Source: Pseudomonadota bacterium (GTDB lineage Bacteria > Pseudomonadota > Alphaproteobacteria > Sphingomonadales > Sphingomonadaceae). From it: a stretch of 39,543 bases of DNA. Made by a program: the position numbers and the translations under genes. Below, one piece after another: positions 8,285-16,635 of the stretch (position 1 is the stretch's first letter; every line of letters starts with the position of its first letter). The stretch spans positions 1 to 39,543 of the forward strand of contig JAEXAY010000029.1 of assembly GCA_023457895.1 (NCBI GenBank), given 5' to 3'. The notes under the pieces are model-generated. The model saw only the letters and a program-made list of their open reading frames with translations, searched no databases and was not told the DNA's origin.

Positions 8285-9637
8285 ATGGATATGCCAACGC
8301 CCCACAAGGATGCTTTTGCATCATCTTCGGACCTGCCTTTTGCACGTGCAACGGGCGGCTGGGGCGCTGGCATGCTGGCCGGCCGCGGCGACATAAGCGG
8401 CGGCAAGGACCTGATAAGCCGCAATCATGCCGTGCTGTTACTGGCCGCCTTGGCCGCGCTTGCGGTGCTGATCGCCGGCGGCCTGTGGATCAGCAAAGGT
8501 TCGTCCACTACCGGAAAATCCTTGACCCGCGCCCCGATAGGGACCGCGTCCGGGACTATGGAAGCCGGAACGCTTCCCGATGAAGCGCCGCCGGAAGTTG
8601 AACCCAACGAAATTCTCGTGATGGCGCCGGAAAACGCCCGTACGATGAACGCGCGCGTTCCCTTTTCGACCGACGCCAACCCGGCCGCCACACCGTTTGT
8701 CTTTGCCGGCTTGCCGGATGATTTCCTGCGCGCGGCCGACTGCCTGACCGCAGCGGTTCTTTACGAAGCGGGCGATGACCATATCGGTCAGCAGGCGGTG
8801 GCGCAGGTGGTACTCAACCGCGCGCGCCATCCAGCCTATCCGCGTACAGTCTGCGGTGTGGTGTTCCAGGGATCGGAACGCCGTACCGGCTGCCAGTTCA
8901 CTTTCACCTGTGACGGCGCACTCAACCGGCAATGGTCGGACGCGGCCTGGTCGCGCGCACGTCTGGTCGCCAATGCGGCGCTCAGCGGCTATGTCTATGC
9001 GCCGGTGGGACTTGCCACCCATTATCATACCGACTGGGTCGTGCCCTATTGGAGCTCGAGCCTGGAAAAGATCACAGCGGTCGGAACGCACCTGTTCTTC
9101 CGCTGGCCGGGCAACTGGGGCAAGCCCGGAGCATTTCGCCAGAAGATCGCCGGCGTCGAGCCCGGCATCGCCAAGATGGCAAAATTCTCACCGGTACACG
9201 GAGCCGCACCCGAAGTGCTGGCGGAAGTCATCGTTCCGGGCGCCGAGGCGCCGCTGGCAGCCGAGGTGGCGGCCGTGACCGTCCCCGGCACCTCCACCAT
9301 CGGCACCAATGCCGCAACCGGCCGCGTTTCCGGCGTGATCATGCCGAGCGCGAGCGTCGTCACCGGTGAAGCCATCGTGCTGACGCTCAGCAAGGGCAGT
9401 GATCCGGACAGTTTCGAAACGCTTGCGCGCGCCAAGTGCGGGGTCAAAAGCTATTGCAAGGTGCTGGGCTGGACCGATGCGACGAAGGTCGCGGACTCAT
9501 CCGATGTGAGCGATACCGAACGCGCGGCCATGTCGTTCAGCTTCCTGCGCAACAGCGATGCCGGGTTTGAGAAGGCGCTGTGGAACTGCAAGGAATTCCC
9601 GCGGTCCAACAAGAAGCAGTGCATGCGCGGCGTCTGA
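8285..9637 (+). CDS. Membrane-anchored SleB-type cell-wall hydrolase
   Basis: A 450-residue protein with a single N-terminal membrane helix at about residues 49-69 after a cytoplasmic segment. A variable linker follows, then a Hydrolase_2/SleB domain at about 150-280. The domain opens with DCLTAAVLYEAGDD, where the glutamate of LYEA is the expected catalytic acid, and continues through QQAVAQVVLNRA, the CGVVFQG segment and ATHYHTDWV. The family comprises lytic transglycosylases that cut peptidoglycan, so a periplasmic, inner-membrane-anchored remodelling enzyme is likely. The C-terminal 170 residues are not part of the known domain; they contain paired cysteines (KCGVKSYCK) near residue 395. 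The stop is only three bases from the convergent phospholipase gene, with no hairpin between them. Confidence 0.85.
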   Translation: MDMPTPHKDAFASSSDLPFARATGGWGAGMLAGRGDISGGKDLISRNHAVLLLAALAALAVLIAGGLWISKGSSTTGKSLTRAPIGTASGTMEAGTLPDEAPPEVEPNEILVMAPENARTMNARVPFSTDANPAATPFVFAGLPDDFLRAADCLTAAVLYEAGDDHIGQQAVAQVVLNRARHPAYPRTVCGVVFQGSERRTGCQFTFTCDGALNRQWSDAAWSRARLVANAALSGYVYAPVGLATHYHTDWVVPYWSSSLEKITAVGTHLFFRWPGNWGKPGAFRQKIAGVEPGIAKMAKFSPVHGAAPEVLAEVIVPGAEAPLAAEVAAVTVPGTSTIGTNAATGRVSGVIMPSASVVTGEAIVLTLSKGSDPDSFETLARAKCGVKSYCKVLGWTDATKVADSSDVSDTERAAMSFSFLRNSDAGFEKALWNCKEFPRSNKKQCMRGV

Positions 9638-9640
9638 TCG

Positions 9641-11239
9641 CTAGCGGGTGAGAAGGTCGGCCTCGGCCTGATCCGCGGTTTCGCTGGCCTCGTCCCGCGC
9701 ATAGCAGAAGCGGTTGCGATCGGTTTCCCAATAACGTTCAAGACCCCGGCGCCTGCCGCGCATTTCGGCGATGCGATGGCTGAAGCCCTTGAACAGCCCG
9801 CGCCGTGACATCGGCTCGAAAAAGCCGTCCGCGCTCTTTGGGTCAAGGATTTCATTATCGGCGATGAACTTGTCGAGGCCGTCTGGCTCCTCGATCTCCA
9901 GCGTGCGCAGCGAGCGGCCGCCGGTTTTCTGGAACGCGTAGATGGTTTCGAGCAGGCTGCCGCTTTGTTCGAATTTGGCGGCGACCTCTTCGGGTGCAAC
10001 ATCGAGATGTTCGGCCATCAGGCTGGTGCGCAAGGCCGCGATCCGGGCGGCATCATCGGTCCCGGCGCCAGTCTGCAGCATCACGTCACATTCGCTGTCG
10101 AGCCCAAGCGAACGATTGTTCATATTGGACGACCCGATCCGCAGCACCTGGTCATCGACGATCATCAGCTTGGCATGGACATAGATCGGCTCGCCGCGCG
10201 CCGTCACCGGATAGAAAATGCGGAAGCGGTTGCCTTTATCAAGATTGCCGATCGCCTGGCACAGGCGCACGCGCGCGCCATCCATCGCGGTCTGCTCGAT
10301 CCAGCCATCGGCCTTTTGAGGCATGACAATGACGATCTCAGGCGGATTTTCCTCCTGCATCCGCCGCGCAATCGCCGCGGCGATCTCCGGCGCGGTGAAA
10401 TACTGGTTTTCGCAGTAGATATAGCGCTTCGCGGCCGCGATCATGTCGATGTAAAGTTTCTCGATCTCGCGGATTTCGGGCAAATCCTTATACTCGGCGC
10501 GCGTGCGCGAAATGGCGAGATCGATCCCGGTATAATCGGGCTCAAGGTCTTCGGGCCACAAGACGCAATCGGTATGGACCGGATCGAGTTTCTTGTCGGT
10601 TGCCAGTTGCCAGCGCTCGCGCCCCAGTTCGGCAAGCGCCCCGGCCACCGGCCCGTCGATCAGCGTGGTGACATCATGCCACGGCGTATAGAGCTTGCCA
10701 TTGGGGAGCTTGCGCCGCGGATCGTCGTCGCGATGCTCGCGCGTATCCCAGCGCGCGCCGGTCATGTCGATCCCGCCGCACACCGCGATGCAATCATCGA
10801 TCACGACGATCTTCTGGTGATGGCTGCATCCCTTGGGATGGGCACTGTCAAACTTGAAGGTAATCTGCCGGGTCATCATCCAGCGGATGAGCGTCAACAG
10901 ATGGCGGCCGCGAAACAGCGACTTGAGCGCCCCGAAGTCCCATTTGAGGATATCGATCGCGAGGCCGGGTTTGCGTTTGGCCAGCCGCAACATGAACTGG
11001 CCGAGCGCTTCGCCCTTTGCAGCGTCATCCTCGCGGCCATGTTCCAGTTCGATGCGGGTGTCGAAGTCCCAGCCGATCAGCAATATCCGCTTTTCGGCCT
11101 TGAGCATGAGGTCATGGACGATGTGATAATAATCGGCCGCATCGACAATAACCTTGACCCTGTCGGCGCGCTCTATCCGCCAGCAGTTGCGGCCAGGCTG
11201 TGCGACCTGCGCGATTTTGTCTTCCCCCGGGCGATCCAT
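9641..11239 (-). CDS. Phospholipase D-family protein (cardiolipin synthase-like)
   Basis: A 532-residue protein with two HKD motifs. The first, SHHQKIVVIDD, is followed by CGGIDM; the second, VHAKLMIVDD, is followed by GSSNMNNRSLGLDSECD. Such paired motifs transfer phosphatidyl groups through a phosphohistidine intermediate. The protein lacks the N-terminal membrane helices of classical cardiolipin synthase, so it resembles soluble bacterial PLD or transphosphatidylase proteins, and hydrolysis or headgroup transfer is equally possible. Start uncertain: the ATG at 11239 is preceded by GGAGG with almost no spacing, and an in-frame TTG at 11299 lies upstream. A TATAAT-like box on the minus strand near 11316-11321 could be its promoter. 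Confidence 0.82.
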   Translation of the reverse strand: MDRPGEDKIAQVAQPGRNCWRIERADRVKVIVDAADYYHIVHDLMLKAEKRILLIGWDFDTRIELEHGREDDAAKGEALGQFMLRLAKRKPGLAIDILKWDFGALKSLFRGRHLLTLIRWMMTRQITFKFDSAHPKGCSHHQKIVVIDDCIAVCGGIDMTGARWDTREHRDDDPRRKLPNGKLYTPWHDVTTLIDGPVAGALAELGRERWQLATDKKLDPVHTDCVLWPEDLEPDYTGIDLAISRTRAEYKDLPEIREIEKLYIDMIAAAKRYIYCENQYFTAPEIAAAIARRMQEENPPEIVIVMPQKADGWIEQTAMDGARVRLCQAIGNLDKGNRFRIFYPVTARGEPIYVHAKLMIVDDQVLRIGSSNMNNRSLGLDSECDVMLQTGAGTDDAARIAALRTSLMAEHLDVAPEEVAAKFEQSGSLLETIYAFQKTGGRSLRTLEIEEPDGLDKFIADNEILDPKSADGFFEPMSRRGLFKGFSHRIAEMRGRRRGLERYWETDRNRFCYARDEASETADQAEADLLTR

Positions 11240-11276
11240 CCTCCACGAAACGCCAATCCTGCCAATTGGTTGCGCC

Positions 11277-11310
11277 AAAACAGCAGAGGCGCCCCGCAAA
11301 GGACGCCTCT
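11277..11310 (-). terminator. Candidate terminator after the acyl-CoA dehydrogenase
   Basis: Perfect seven-base arms AGAGGCG (11285-11291) and CGCCTCT (11304-11310) around a 12-base loop. On the minus strand the stem begins 28 bases past the acyl-CoA dehydrogenase stop and is followed by CTGTTTT. It could also form a hairpin in the leader of the phospholipase mRNA, because a TATAAT-like box sits just upstream of it on the same strand. Confidence 0.45.
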
Positions 11311-11338
11311 ATAATTATAGGGTAAGCACTTAGCCGGA

Positions 11339-13141
11339 TCAGGCGCGCGCGAACATCTCCGGTTCGAGCGCCATTACCGCGTCCGATCCCGCCTCGATCT
11401 TGCGGCGCAGCGCGCCCGCTTCGGGCATGATGCGTTCGGCGAAATAGCGTGCGGTGACGAGCTTGGCTTCGAGGAACGCGCCGTCGCCCGCTCCTTCTCC
11501 GAGCAGCTTCACGGCCGCGCTCGCCATGCGCAGCCACATCAGGCCGAGCGCGACAATCCCCATGATGTGCATATAGCTGTGTGCGCCCGCGCCAACATTA
11601 TTGGGATTGGTCATGCCATTCTGCATGAACCACATCGTCGCGGCCTTGAGTTCGCCATTCGCCTTTTCAAGCCGGGTGGCGAAATCGGCTAGCTTTTCGT
11701 CCGCCTTGGCCGCCGCGCATTCCTCGTCGACGACCTTGAAGAACAGCTGGATAGCGCGCCCGCCATTCTGCGCAAGCTTGCGGCCGACAAGATCCATCGC
11801 TTGCACGCCGTTGGTGCCTTCATAGATCATCGCGATCCGGGCATCGCGGACATATTGCGACATGCCCCATTCCTCGATGTAGCCATGACCGCCGAACACC
11901 TGCTGCGCGTTGGTCGCGACATCGTAGCCCTTGTCGGTGCCATAGCCCTTTATGACCGGCGTCAGCAGCGAGATGAGGTCATCGGCATGCTGGCGTTCCT
12001 CCTCGGTCGCCGCGAGGTGCGACAGGTCGACCTGGAGCGACCCCCACAGGCAGAGCGCCCGCAAGCCTTCGGTCAGCGCCTTGCCTTCCATCAGCATGCG
12101 GCGGACATCGGGGTGGACGAACAGCGGATCGGCCTTTTCCTGCGGGTCCTCAGGTCCGGTCAGCGCCCGGCCTTGGCGGCGGTCGCCTGCATATTGCACC
12201 GCGTTCTGATAGGCGATTTCGCCCTGCGACAGGCCTTGCAGCCCCACGCCCAGCCGCGCCGCGTTCATCATGATGAACATGGCCGCGAGCCCCTTCATTT
12301 CCTCGCCAACCAGATAGCCGGTCGCCTCGTCATAATTGAGCACACAGGTGGCGTTGGCGTGGATGCCCATCTTGTGCTCGATCGAGCCGCAGGAAACGCC
12401 GTTGCGCGCGCCGAGCGAGCCGTCTTCGTTGACGAGGAACTTGGGAACGATGAAGAGCGAGATACCCTTGACCGTGTCGGGCGCATCCGGGGTCTTGGCC
12501 AGCACCAGATGGATGATGTTGCTGGTAAGGTCATGCTCGCCCGACGAGATGAAGATCTTGGTGCCGCTGACCTTGTAGCTACCATCGCCCTGGGGCACCG
12601 CCTTGGTGCGGATGAGGCCGAGATCGGTGCCGCACTGGGGCTCGGTCAGGTTCATCGTGCCGCCCCATTCGCCCGAAATCATCCGGGGAACATATTTTTC
12701 CTTCTGCTCCTGGCTACCTTTGGCAAGGATCGCCTCGACCGCGCCGTTGGTGAGGCCCGGATACATGGCGAACGCCATATTGCCCGACGACATATATTCG
12801 CCAAAGGCCGATCCGAGCACATGCGGCAGCGCCTGCCCGCCAAATTCGGCCGGCGCCGAAAGCGTACCCCATCCCCCTTCGCGATATTGCGCGAAGGCTT
12901 CCTTGAACCCCTTGGGCGTCGTCACGCTGCCATCCTCATGCCGGGTGCAGCCTTGCTGGTCGCCGCTGAGGTTGAGCGGAAAGGTCACCTGTTCGACAAA
13001 TTTGGCGCCTTCGGTGAGGATCGCATCGACCATGTCCGCCCCGGCATTTTCAAAACCGGGCAGATTGCCGTAATTTTCAAGTCCGACCACATGGTCGAGG
13101 ACGAAGCGGGTGTCTTTTACCGGGGCATTGTAAACAGGCAT
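11339..13141 (-). CDS. Acyl-CoA dehydrogenase, long form with C-terminal extension
   Basis: FAD enzyme introducing a trans-2 double bond into an acyl-CoA. The 600-residue product is longer than the roughly 380 residues of classical enzymes and matches the subgroup with an extra C-terminal domain (FadE/DmdC-like). Seen in order: GGWGTLSAPAEFGGQ in the N-terminal helical domain, MNLTEPQCGTDLG before the FAD-binding beta domain, YKVSGTKIFISSGEHD, and IAMIYEGTNGVQAMDLVGRK in the C-terminal helical domain. I chose the ATG at 13141, preceded by CTGGAG. Upstream in-frame codons to 13210 run into the MerR gene. The MerR gene ends 40 bases upstream and is probably first in this operon. The substrate is not evident; a branched or medium-to-long acyl chain is plausible. 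Confidence 0.9.
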   Translation of the reverse strand: MPVYNAPVKDTRFVLDHVVGLENYGNLPGFENAGADMVDAILTEGAKFVEQVTFPLNLSGDQQGCTRHEDGSVTTPKGFKEAFAQYREGGWGTLSAPAEFGGQALPHVLGSAFGEYMSSGNMAFAMYPGLTNGAVEAILAKGSQEQKEKYVPRMISGEWGGTMNLTEPQCGTDLGLIRTKAVPQGDGSYKVSGTKIFISSGEHDLTSNIIHLVLAKTPDAPDTVKGISLFIVPKFLVNEDGSLGARNGVSCGSIEHKMGIHANATCVLNYDEATGYLVGEEMKGLAAMFIMMNAARLGVGLQGLSQGEIAYQNAVQYAGDRRQGRALTGPEDPQEKADPLFVHPDVRRMLMEGKALTEGLRALCLWGSLQVDLSHLAATEEERQHADDLISLLTPVIKGYGTDKGYDVATNAQQVFGGHGYIEEWGMSQYVRDARIAMIYEGTNGVQAMDLVGRKLAQNGGRAIQLFFKVVDEECAAAKADEKLADFATRLEKANGELKAATMWFMQNGMTNPNNVGAGAHSYMHIMGIVALGLMWLRMASAAVKLLGEGAGDGAFLEAKLVTARYFAERIMPEAGALRRKIEAGSDAVMALEPEMFARA

Positions 13142-13181
13142 GGGTGTCTCCAGGGGGAAAGGCAGTTGGGGTGGGAGGTAA

Positions 13182-13619
13182 TCAAGCTGCGTTCGAGCGC
13201 TGGCTTTCATCGACGCTCTTCACCGCCGCGATAAACTGTTCCAGTTCTTCGATCGCGCTGTCGATATCCTGCTTCTGGCGATTGAGCAGATCGACGCGCG
13301 ACTGGCATTTTTCGACCGTTACCCGCCGCTGAATCGCGCGGCCATCGTCGAGGTCATAAAGGTCGATCATCTCGCGGATTTCGGACAGGCTGAAGCCGAC
13401 GCGCTTTCCGCGCAAAATCCAGGCGAGCCGCGCGCGATCGCGCTTCGAATAGATGCGGGCAAGGCCTTTGCGCGCCGGCGCGATCAGCCCTTCGTCCTCG
13501 TAGAAGCGCAACGCCCGCGCGGTGATGCCAAACTCGTTCGACAAGTCGGTGATGCTGTAATGATCCCGTTCAAGAACGTCGGGCGTGTTGATGTGCGAGC
13601 GGCCAAGATCGTCTGTCAT
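13182..13619 (-). CDS. MerR-family transcriptional regulator
   Basis: A 145-residue regulator. The winged helix-turn-helix spans about residues 20-90: YSITDLSNEFGITARALRFY, EGLIAPARKG, then the second helical pair ending SEIREMIDLYD. A long helix (about 95-135, many Arg, Glu and Gln) should form the dimer coiled coil. The C-terminus is short, without the cysteine set of the metal sensors, so an organic effector such as an acyl-CoA is more likely. MerR proteins of the LiuR type control acyl-CoA and branched-chain amino acid catabolism. Its place upstream of an acyl-CoA dehydrogenase supports that kind of role but does not prove it. A perfect palindrome overlaps its own promoter, so autoregulation is likely. 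Confidence 0.9.
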   Translation of the reverse strand: MTDDLGRSHINTPDVLERDHYSITDLSNEFGITARALRFYEDEGLIAPARKGLARIYSKRDRARLAWILRGKRVGFSLSEIREMIDLYDLDDGRAIQRRVTVEKCQSRVDLLNRQKQDIDSAIEELEQFIAAVKSVDESQRSNAA

Positions 13620-13625
13620 GCCGTG

Positions 13626-13654
13626 ATGCTATTTGACGTTAACGTGAACGTCAA
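13626..13654 (-). promoter_or_regulatory. Promoter with embedded operator of the merR-acyl-CoA dehydrogenase operon
   Basis: On the minus strand TTGACG (13654-13649) and TAGCAT (13631-13626) stand exactly 17 bases apart, a good sigma-70-type promoter. A perfect inverted repeat fills the -35 box and most of the spacer: TTGACGTT at 13633-13640 and AACGTCAA at 13647-13654, six bases apart. MerR proteins characteristically bind such dyads between -35 and -10. Seven bases downstream of the -10 is the ATG itself (13619), so the transcript may be nearly leaderless. The sequence GCATCACGGC before the ATG holds no good Shine-Dalgarno. Confidence 0.7.
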
Positions 13655-13916
13655 GAAGAAGATAGTTGTTTCCTACATTGCAGCGATATGGCCCGATGTC
13701 CGCATGACGATTCGTGTCCCTTTCCTCCGCTACCGTTCCCGCCCGGCTTTTTTTCGCGCAAGGCTCGTTGCCGGAATGTTGCCGGAGCTGCTCAAAGGTT
13801 ACAGGAAGGAACGAACAAAAAACGCTACACCCTGTGTCTTTTGTAACTTTTAAAAGCATCCAGCAGCCGCTTATTGCTGTGGCTAAAAATACCGGATTGC
13901 CGTTCCCGATAAGGAG
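13655..13916. other. Intergenic region between merR promoter and hisI end
   Basis: No convincing gene. Short open frames here lack ribosome sites and plausible composition. A bulged stem, CCAGCA (13860-13865) with TGCTGTGG (13875-13882), precedes a minus-strand ATGCTTTT and could be a weak terminator for hisI. The stretch is richer in A and T than its neighbours. Confidence 0.4.
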
Positions 13917-14282
13917 CTAGCTGGCGCGTACCAGCGCACCGTCCGCCTCGACCTTGCGATAGAAACAGCTTCGGACGCCGGTATGACAAGTCGGCCCGGC
14001 CGGGTTGGCCCGGACCCAGAGCGCGTCCTGGTCGCAATCCACCCGCATTTCCACCAGCGCGAGCATATGACCGGAACTCTCACCCTTCTTCCACAGCGCC
14101 TGGCGGCTGCGCGACCAGAAATGGACAAAGCCCGTCTCCAGCGTCAGCGCCAGCGCCTCGGCATTCATGTGGGCAAGCATCAGCGGATGGTTATCCTGCG
14201 CGTCGGTCACGATCACACTGACGAGGCCATTGGCATCGTAGCGCGGTGTCAGGCGGGTTGCGGTTTCAATGGTTTCGCTCAT
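13917..14282 (-). CDS. hisI: Phosphoribosyl-AMP cyclohydrolase
   Basis: Opens the adenine ring of phosphoribosyl-AMP in histidine synthesis; cytosolic, Zn- and Mg-dependent. The 121-residue protein is the stand-alone HisI without the HisE domain. Signature pieces are MLAHMNAEALALTLETG, VHFWSRSRQALWKKGE, the metal-binding aspartates of VDCDQDALWV and the cysteine of GPTCHTGVRSCFYR. The ATG at 14282 follows AGGAAAAG. The reading frame stays open far upstream across purF on the opposite strand, but that extension is an antisense artefact. It diverges from purF across about 140 bases. Confidence 0.95.
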   Translation of the reverse strand: MSETIETATRLTPRYDANGLVSVIVTDAQDNHPLMLAHMNAEALALTLETGFVHFWSRSRQALWKKGESSGHMLALVEMRVDCDQDALWVRANPAGPTCHTGVRSCFYRKVEADGALVRAS

Positions 14283-14337
14283 CTTTTCCTGATTGCGCAT
14301 GCCAGCCGGAGGTTCAACGATTAAAAGATAACCGATT

Positions 14338-14363
14338 AAGGGGGCGACAAAATTTCCCCCCTT
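14338..14363. promoter_or_regulatory. Inverted repeat in the hisI-purF divergent region
   Basis: AAGGGGG (14338-14344) and CCCCCTT (14357-14363) form a perfect seven-base inverted repeat around twelve bases. It lies in the divergent upstream region and could be an operator or an mRNA hairpin ahead of purF. No identity is assigned. Confidence 0.3.
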
Positions 14364-14404
14364 GCCTATATGCGCGACAGAATCATGACAAAGCGGAGGC
14401 TGCA

Positions 14405-14449
14405 ATGCCTTCCCACGGACATGCAGATGCTCACGACCCATCCTTTTGA
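14405..14449 (+). CDS. Possible 14-codon leader ORF overlapping the purF start
   Basis: ATG at 14405 has the best ribosome site in the region (GGAGG at 14395-14399, five bases away). It reads MPSHGHADAHDPSF and stops with TGA at 14447-14449. It lies in another frame than purF and overlaps the purF start codons at 14421 and 14427, which lack good ribosome sites of their own. It may be a translated leader coupling purF translation, or chance. Confidence 0.3.
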   Translation: MPSHGHADAHDPSF

Positions 14450-15884
14450 AGACGACAAGCTGCGCGAAGAGTGCGGCGTATTCGGCATTGCGGGCGCCGA
14501 AAAGGCCGCTGCCGTAGTCGCGCTTGGCCTCCATGCGCTGCAGCATCGTGGCCAGGAAGCGGCCGGGATCACCAGCTATGACGGCGCCGATTTTCACAGC
14601 CACCGGGCGATGGGCCATGTCGCGGGCAATTTTGACCGCGACGACGTGATCCGCGCCCTGCCGGGCGAAATGGCGATCGGCCATGTGCGCTATTCGACCG
14701 CGGGCGGCGCGGGGCTGCGCAACGTACAGCCGCTGTTCGCCGAGCTGTCGAGCGGTGGTTTCGCGATCGCGCACAACGGCAATATCTCGAACGCGGGCAA
14801 GCTGCGCCGCGAACTGGTGCGGCGCGGTTCGATCTTCCAGTCGACCAGCGATACCGAAACGATCATCCACCTCGTCGCAACATCGACCTATCGCACCGTG
14901 ATCGACCGGTTCATCGATGCGCTGAAACAGGTCGAGGGCGCCTATTCGCTGATCTGCATGACCGCCGAAGGGATGATCGCCTGCCGCGACCCGCTCGGTA
15001 TCCGGCCGCTCGTCATGGGCAAGCTGGGCGATTCCATCCTGTTCGCCTCCGAATCGGTCGCGCTGGATGTGGTCGGCGCCGAGTTTGTCCGTCAGATCGA
15101 CCCCGGCGAGATCGTCATCGTGCAGAATGGCGAAACCCGCTCGATCCGGCCCTTCCCGGAACAGCGCGAGCGGCCGTGCATTTTCGAGCATGTCTATTTT
15201 TCGCGGCCCGATTCGATTGTCGATGGGCGCTCGGTCTATTCGGTGCGCAAGGCCATCGGCGCGCAGCTCGCCGTCGAAAGCCCGGTCGAAGCCGATCTCG
15301 TCATTCCGGTGCCGGACAGCGGCACCCCTGCCGCGATTGGCTATGCGCAGCAATCCGGGATCCCGTTCGAGCTCGGCATCATCCGCTCGCACTATGTCGG
15401 GCGCACCTTCATTCAGCCTTCGGACAAGGTTCGCCATCTCGGCGTCAAGCTCAAGCATAATGCCAACCGGGCGCTGATCGCCGGCAAGCGCATCATCCTC
15501 GTCGACGACAGCATCGTGCGTGGGACGACCAGCCTCAAGATCGTGCAGATGATGCGGGAGGCAGGCGCAAGCGAGGTTCATATGCGCATCGCATCGCCGC
15601 CGACCCGACACAGCTGCTTCTACGGCGTCGACACGCCCGAACGGCAAAAGCTGCTCGCGGCGAAGATGGATATTGATGGCATGACCAGATATATCCAGGC
15701 CGACAGCCTGGCGTTCCTTTCGATCGACGGCCTGCACAAGGCGCTGGGCGAGGAAGGCCGCGACAATGCAGCCCCGCGCCATTGCGACGCCTGCTTCACC
15801 GGCGACTATCCAACCACACTCACCGACCATGACGAGGCGGCGGTCGAGGACCAGTTCTCGCTGCTCGCCGAGCGCGTTGTTTGA
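14427..15884 (+). CDS. purF: Amidophosphoribosyltransferase
   Basis: First committed step of purine synthesis: PRPP plus glutamine to phosphoribosylamine. The 485-residue form starts at the ATG at 14427. A short propeptide precedes the nucleophile Cys16 of EECGVFGI, which becomes N-terminal after processing. The Ntn glutaminase half holds HALQHRGQEAAG and HNGNISN; the PRPP-binding motif IILVDDSIVRGTTS lies in the second half. The cysteines in RPCIFEHVYF, HSCFYG and HCDAC match the Bacillus-type enzyme that carries a 4Fe-4S cluster. Alternative starts at 14421 and 14370 exist; 14427 gives the propeptide length I expect. An SDR gene starts 20 bases downstream. Confidence 0.95.
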   Translation: MLTTHPFEDDKLREECGVFGIAGAEKAAAVVALGLHALQHRGQEAAGITSYDGADFHSHRAMGHVAGNFDRDDVIRALPGEMAIGHVRYSTAGGAGLRNVQPLFAELSSGGFAIAHNGNISNAGKLRRELVRRGSIFQSTSDTETIIHLVATSTYRTVIDRFIDALKQVEGAYSLICMTAEGMIACRDPLGIRPLVMGKLGDSILFASESVALDVVGAEFVRQIDPGEIVIVQNGETRSIRPFPEQRERPCIFEHVYFSRPDSIVDGRSVYSVRKAIGAQLAVESPVEADLVIPVPDSGTPAAIGYAQQSGIPFELGIIRSHYVGRTFIQPSDKVRHLGVKLKHNANRALIAGKRIILVDDSIVRGTTSLKIVQMMREAGASEVHMRIASPPTRHSCFYGVDTPERQKLLAAKMDIDGMTRYIQADSLAFLSIDGLHKALGEEGRDNAAPRHCDACFTGDYPTTLTDHDEAAVEDQFSLLAERVV

Positions 15885-15904
15885 AACAAGAAAAGACAAG
15901 ACGG

Positions 15905-16630
15905 ATGAATGACAGGCCCCTGAACGGGAAGCTCCACGGGAAGCTCGCTTTGGTGACGGGTGCCTCGCGCGGCATTGGCGCTGCAACCGCCGAGGCGCTG
16001 GCGGCGCGCGGCGCGCATGTGGTGCTCACCGCGCGGTCTGCCGAGGCGCTGGAGGAGGTCGAAGAACGCATCCACGCTGCGGGCGGCTCCGCCACCATCG
16101 CCCCGCTCGACCTCACCGACGGCGACAGCATCGCGCGTCTTGCCGCAGCGATCGCCGGACGCTGGAAGGCGCTCGACATCCTCGTGCTCAACGCCGCGAT
16201 CCTCGGCACGCTGACGCCGGTGACGAGCATCGACACCAAGGAATTCAACAAGGTGCTGACTCTGAACCTGCTCGCGCAGCAGGCGCTGATCACCGGTTTC
16301 GACCCGATGCTGCGCAAATCGGACGCGGCGCGGGTCATCGCCATCACCTCGAGCGTCGCGCGCGCCCCACGCGCATACTGGGGCGCCTATGCCGCATCGA
16401 AGGCCGCGCTCGAAAATCTGGTGGCGAGCTATGGCGACGAGATGGCGAATATCTCGACCGTCCGGACCGCGATCGTCGACCCCGGCGCGACCCGCACCCA
16501 GATGCGCGCCAAGGCCTATCCGGGCGAGGATCCGGCCAGCCTCAAGGACCCGTCGGTGGTCGGCGAGGCGATCGCCGACCTGGCCGCCCGCAACTTCGCC
16601 AGCACTGAATATCTCGCGCTGGGGAAATAA
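15905..16630 (+). CDS. Short-chain dehydrogenase/reductase
   Basis: A 241-residue classical SDR with a Rossmann fold. The cofactor motif TGASRGIG is near residues 16-23, followed by the LNAAIL strand, the catalytic serine region ITSSVARAP, and the active-site YAASK with Tyr and Lys four apart. Arginine after the first beta strand (TARSAEAL) favours NADP(H). The ATG at 15905 is chosen over an upstream TTG at 15881. Substrate unknown. It follows purF by 20 bases and is likely on the same transcript. A long palindromic repeat lies just past its stop. Confidence 0.88.
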   Translation: MNDRPLNGKLHGKLALVTGASRGIGAATAEALAARGAHVVLTARSAEALEEVEERIHAAGGSATIAPLDLTDGDSIARLAAAIAGRWKALDILVLNAAILGTLTPVTSIDTKEFNKVLTLNLLAQQALITGFDPMLRKSDAARVIAITSSVARAPRAYWGAYAASKAALENLVASYGDEMANISTVRTAIVDPGATRTQMRAKAYPGEDPASLKDPSVVGEAIADLAARNFASTEYLALGK

Positions 16631-16635
16631 ACGTA

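Noticed and set aside
9965..11314. 449-codon plus-strand frame opposite the phospholipase D gene
   Set aside because: Both HKD motifs lie on the minus strand in the expected spacing; the plus frame is antisense.
11801..13234. 477-codon plus-strand frame opposite the acyl-CoA dehydrogenase
   Set aside because: Shadow of a clear gene; no motif and no ribosome site.
14283..15986. Apparent N-terminal extension of hisI making a 689-residue protein
   Set aside because: The extension is antisense to purF; HisI is a complete protein from the ATG at 14282.
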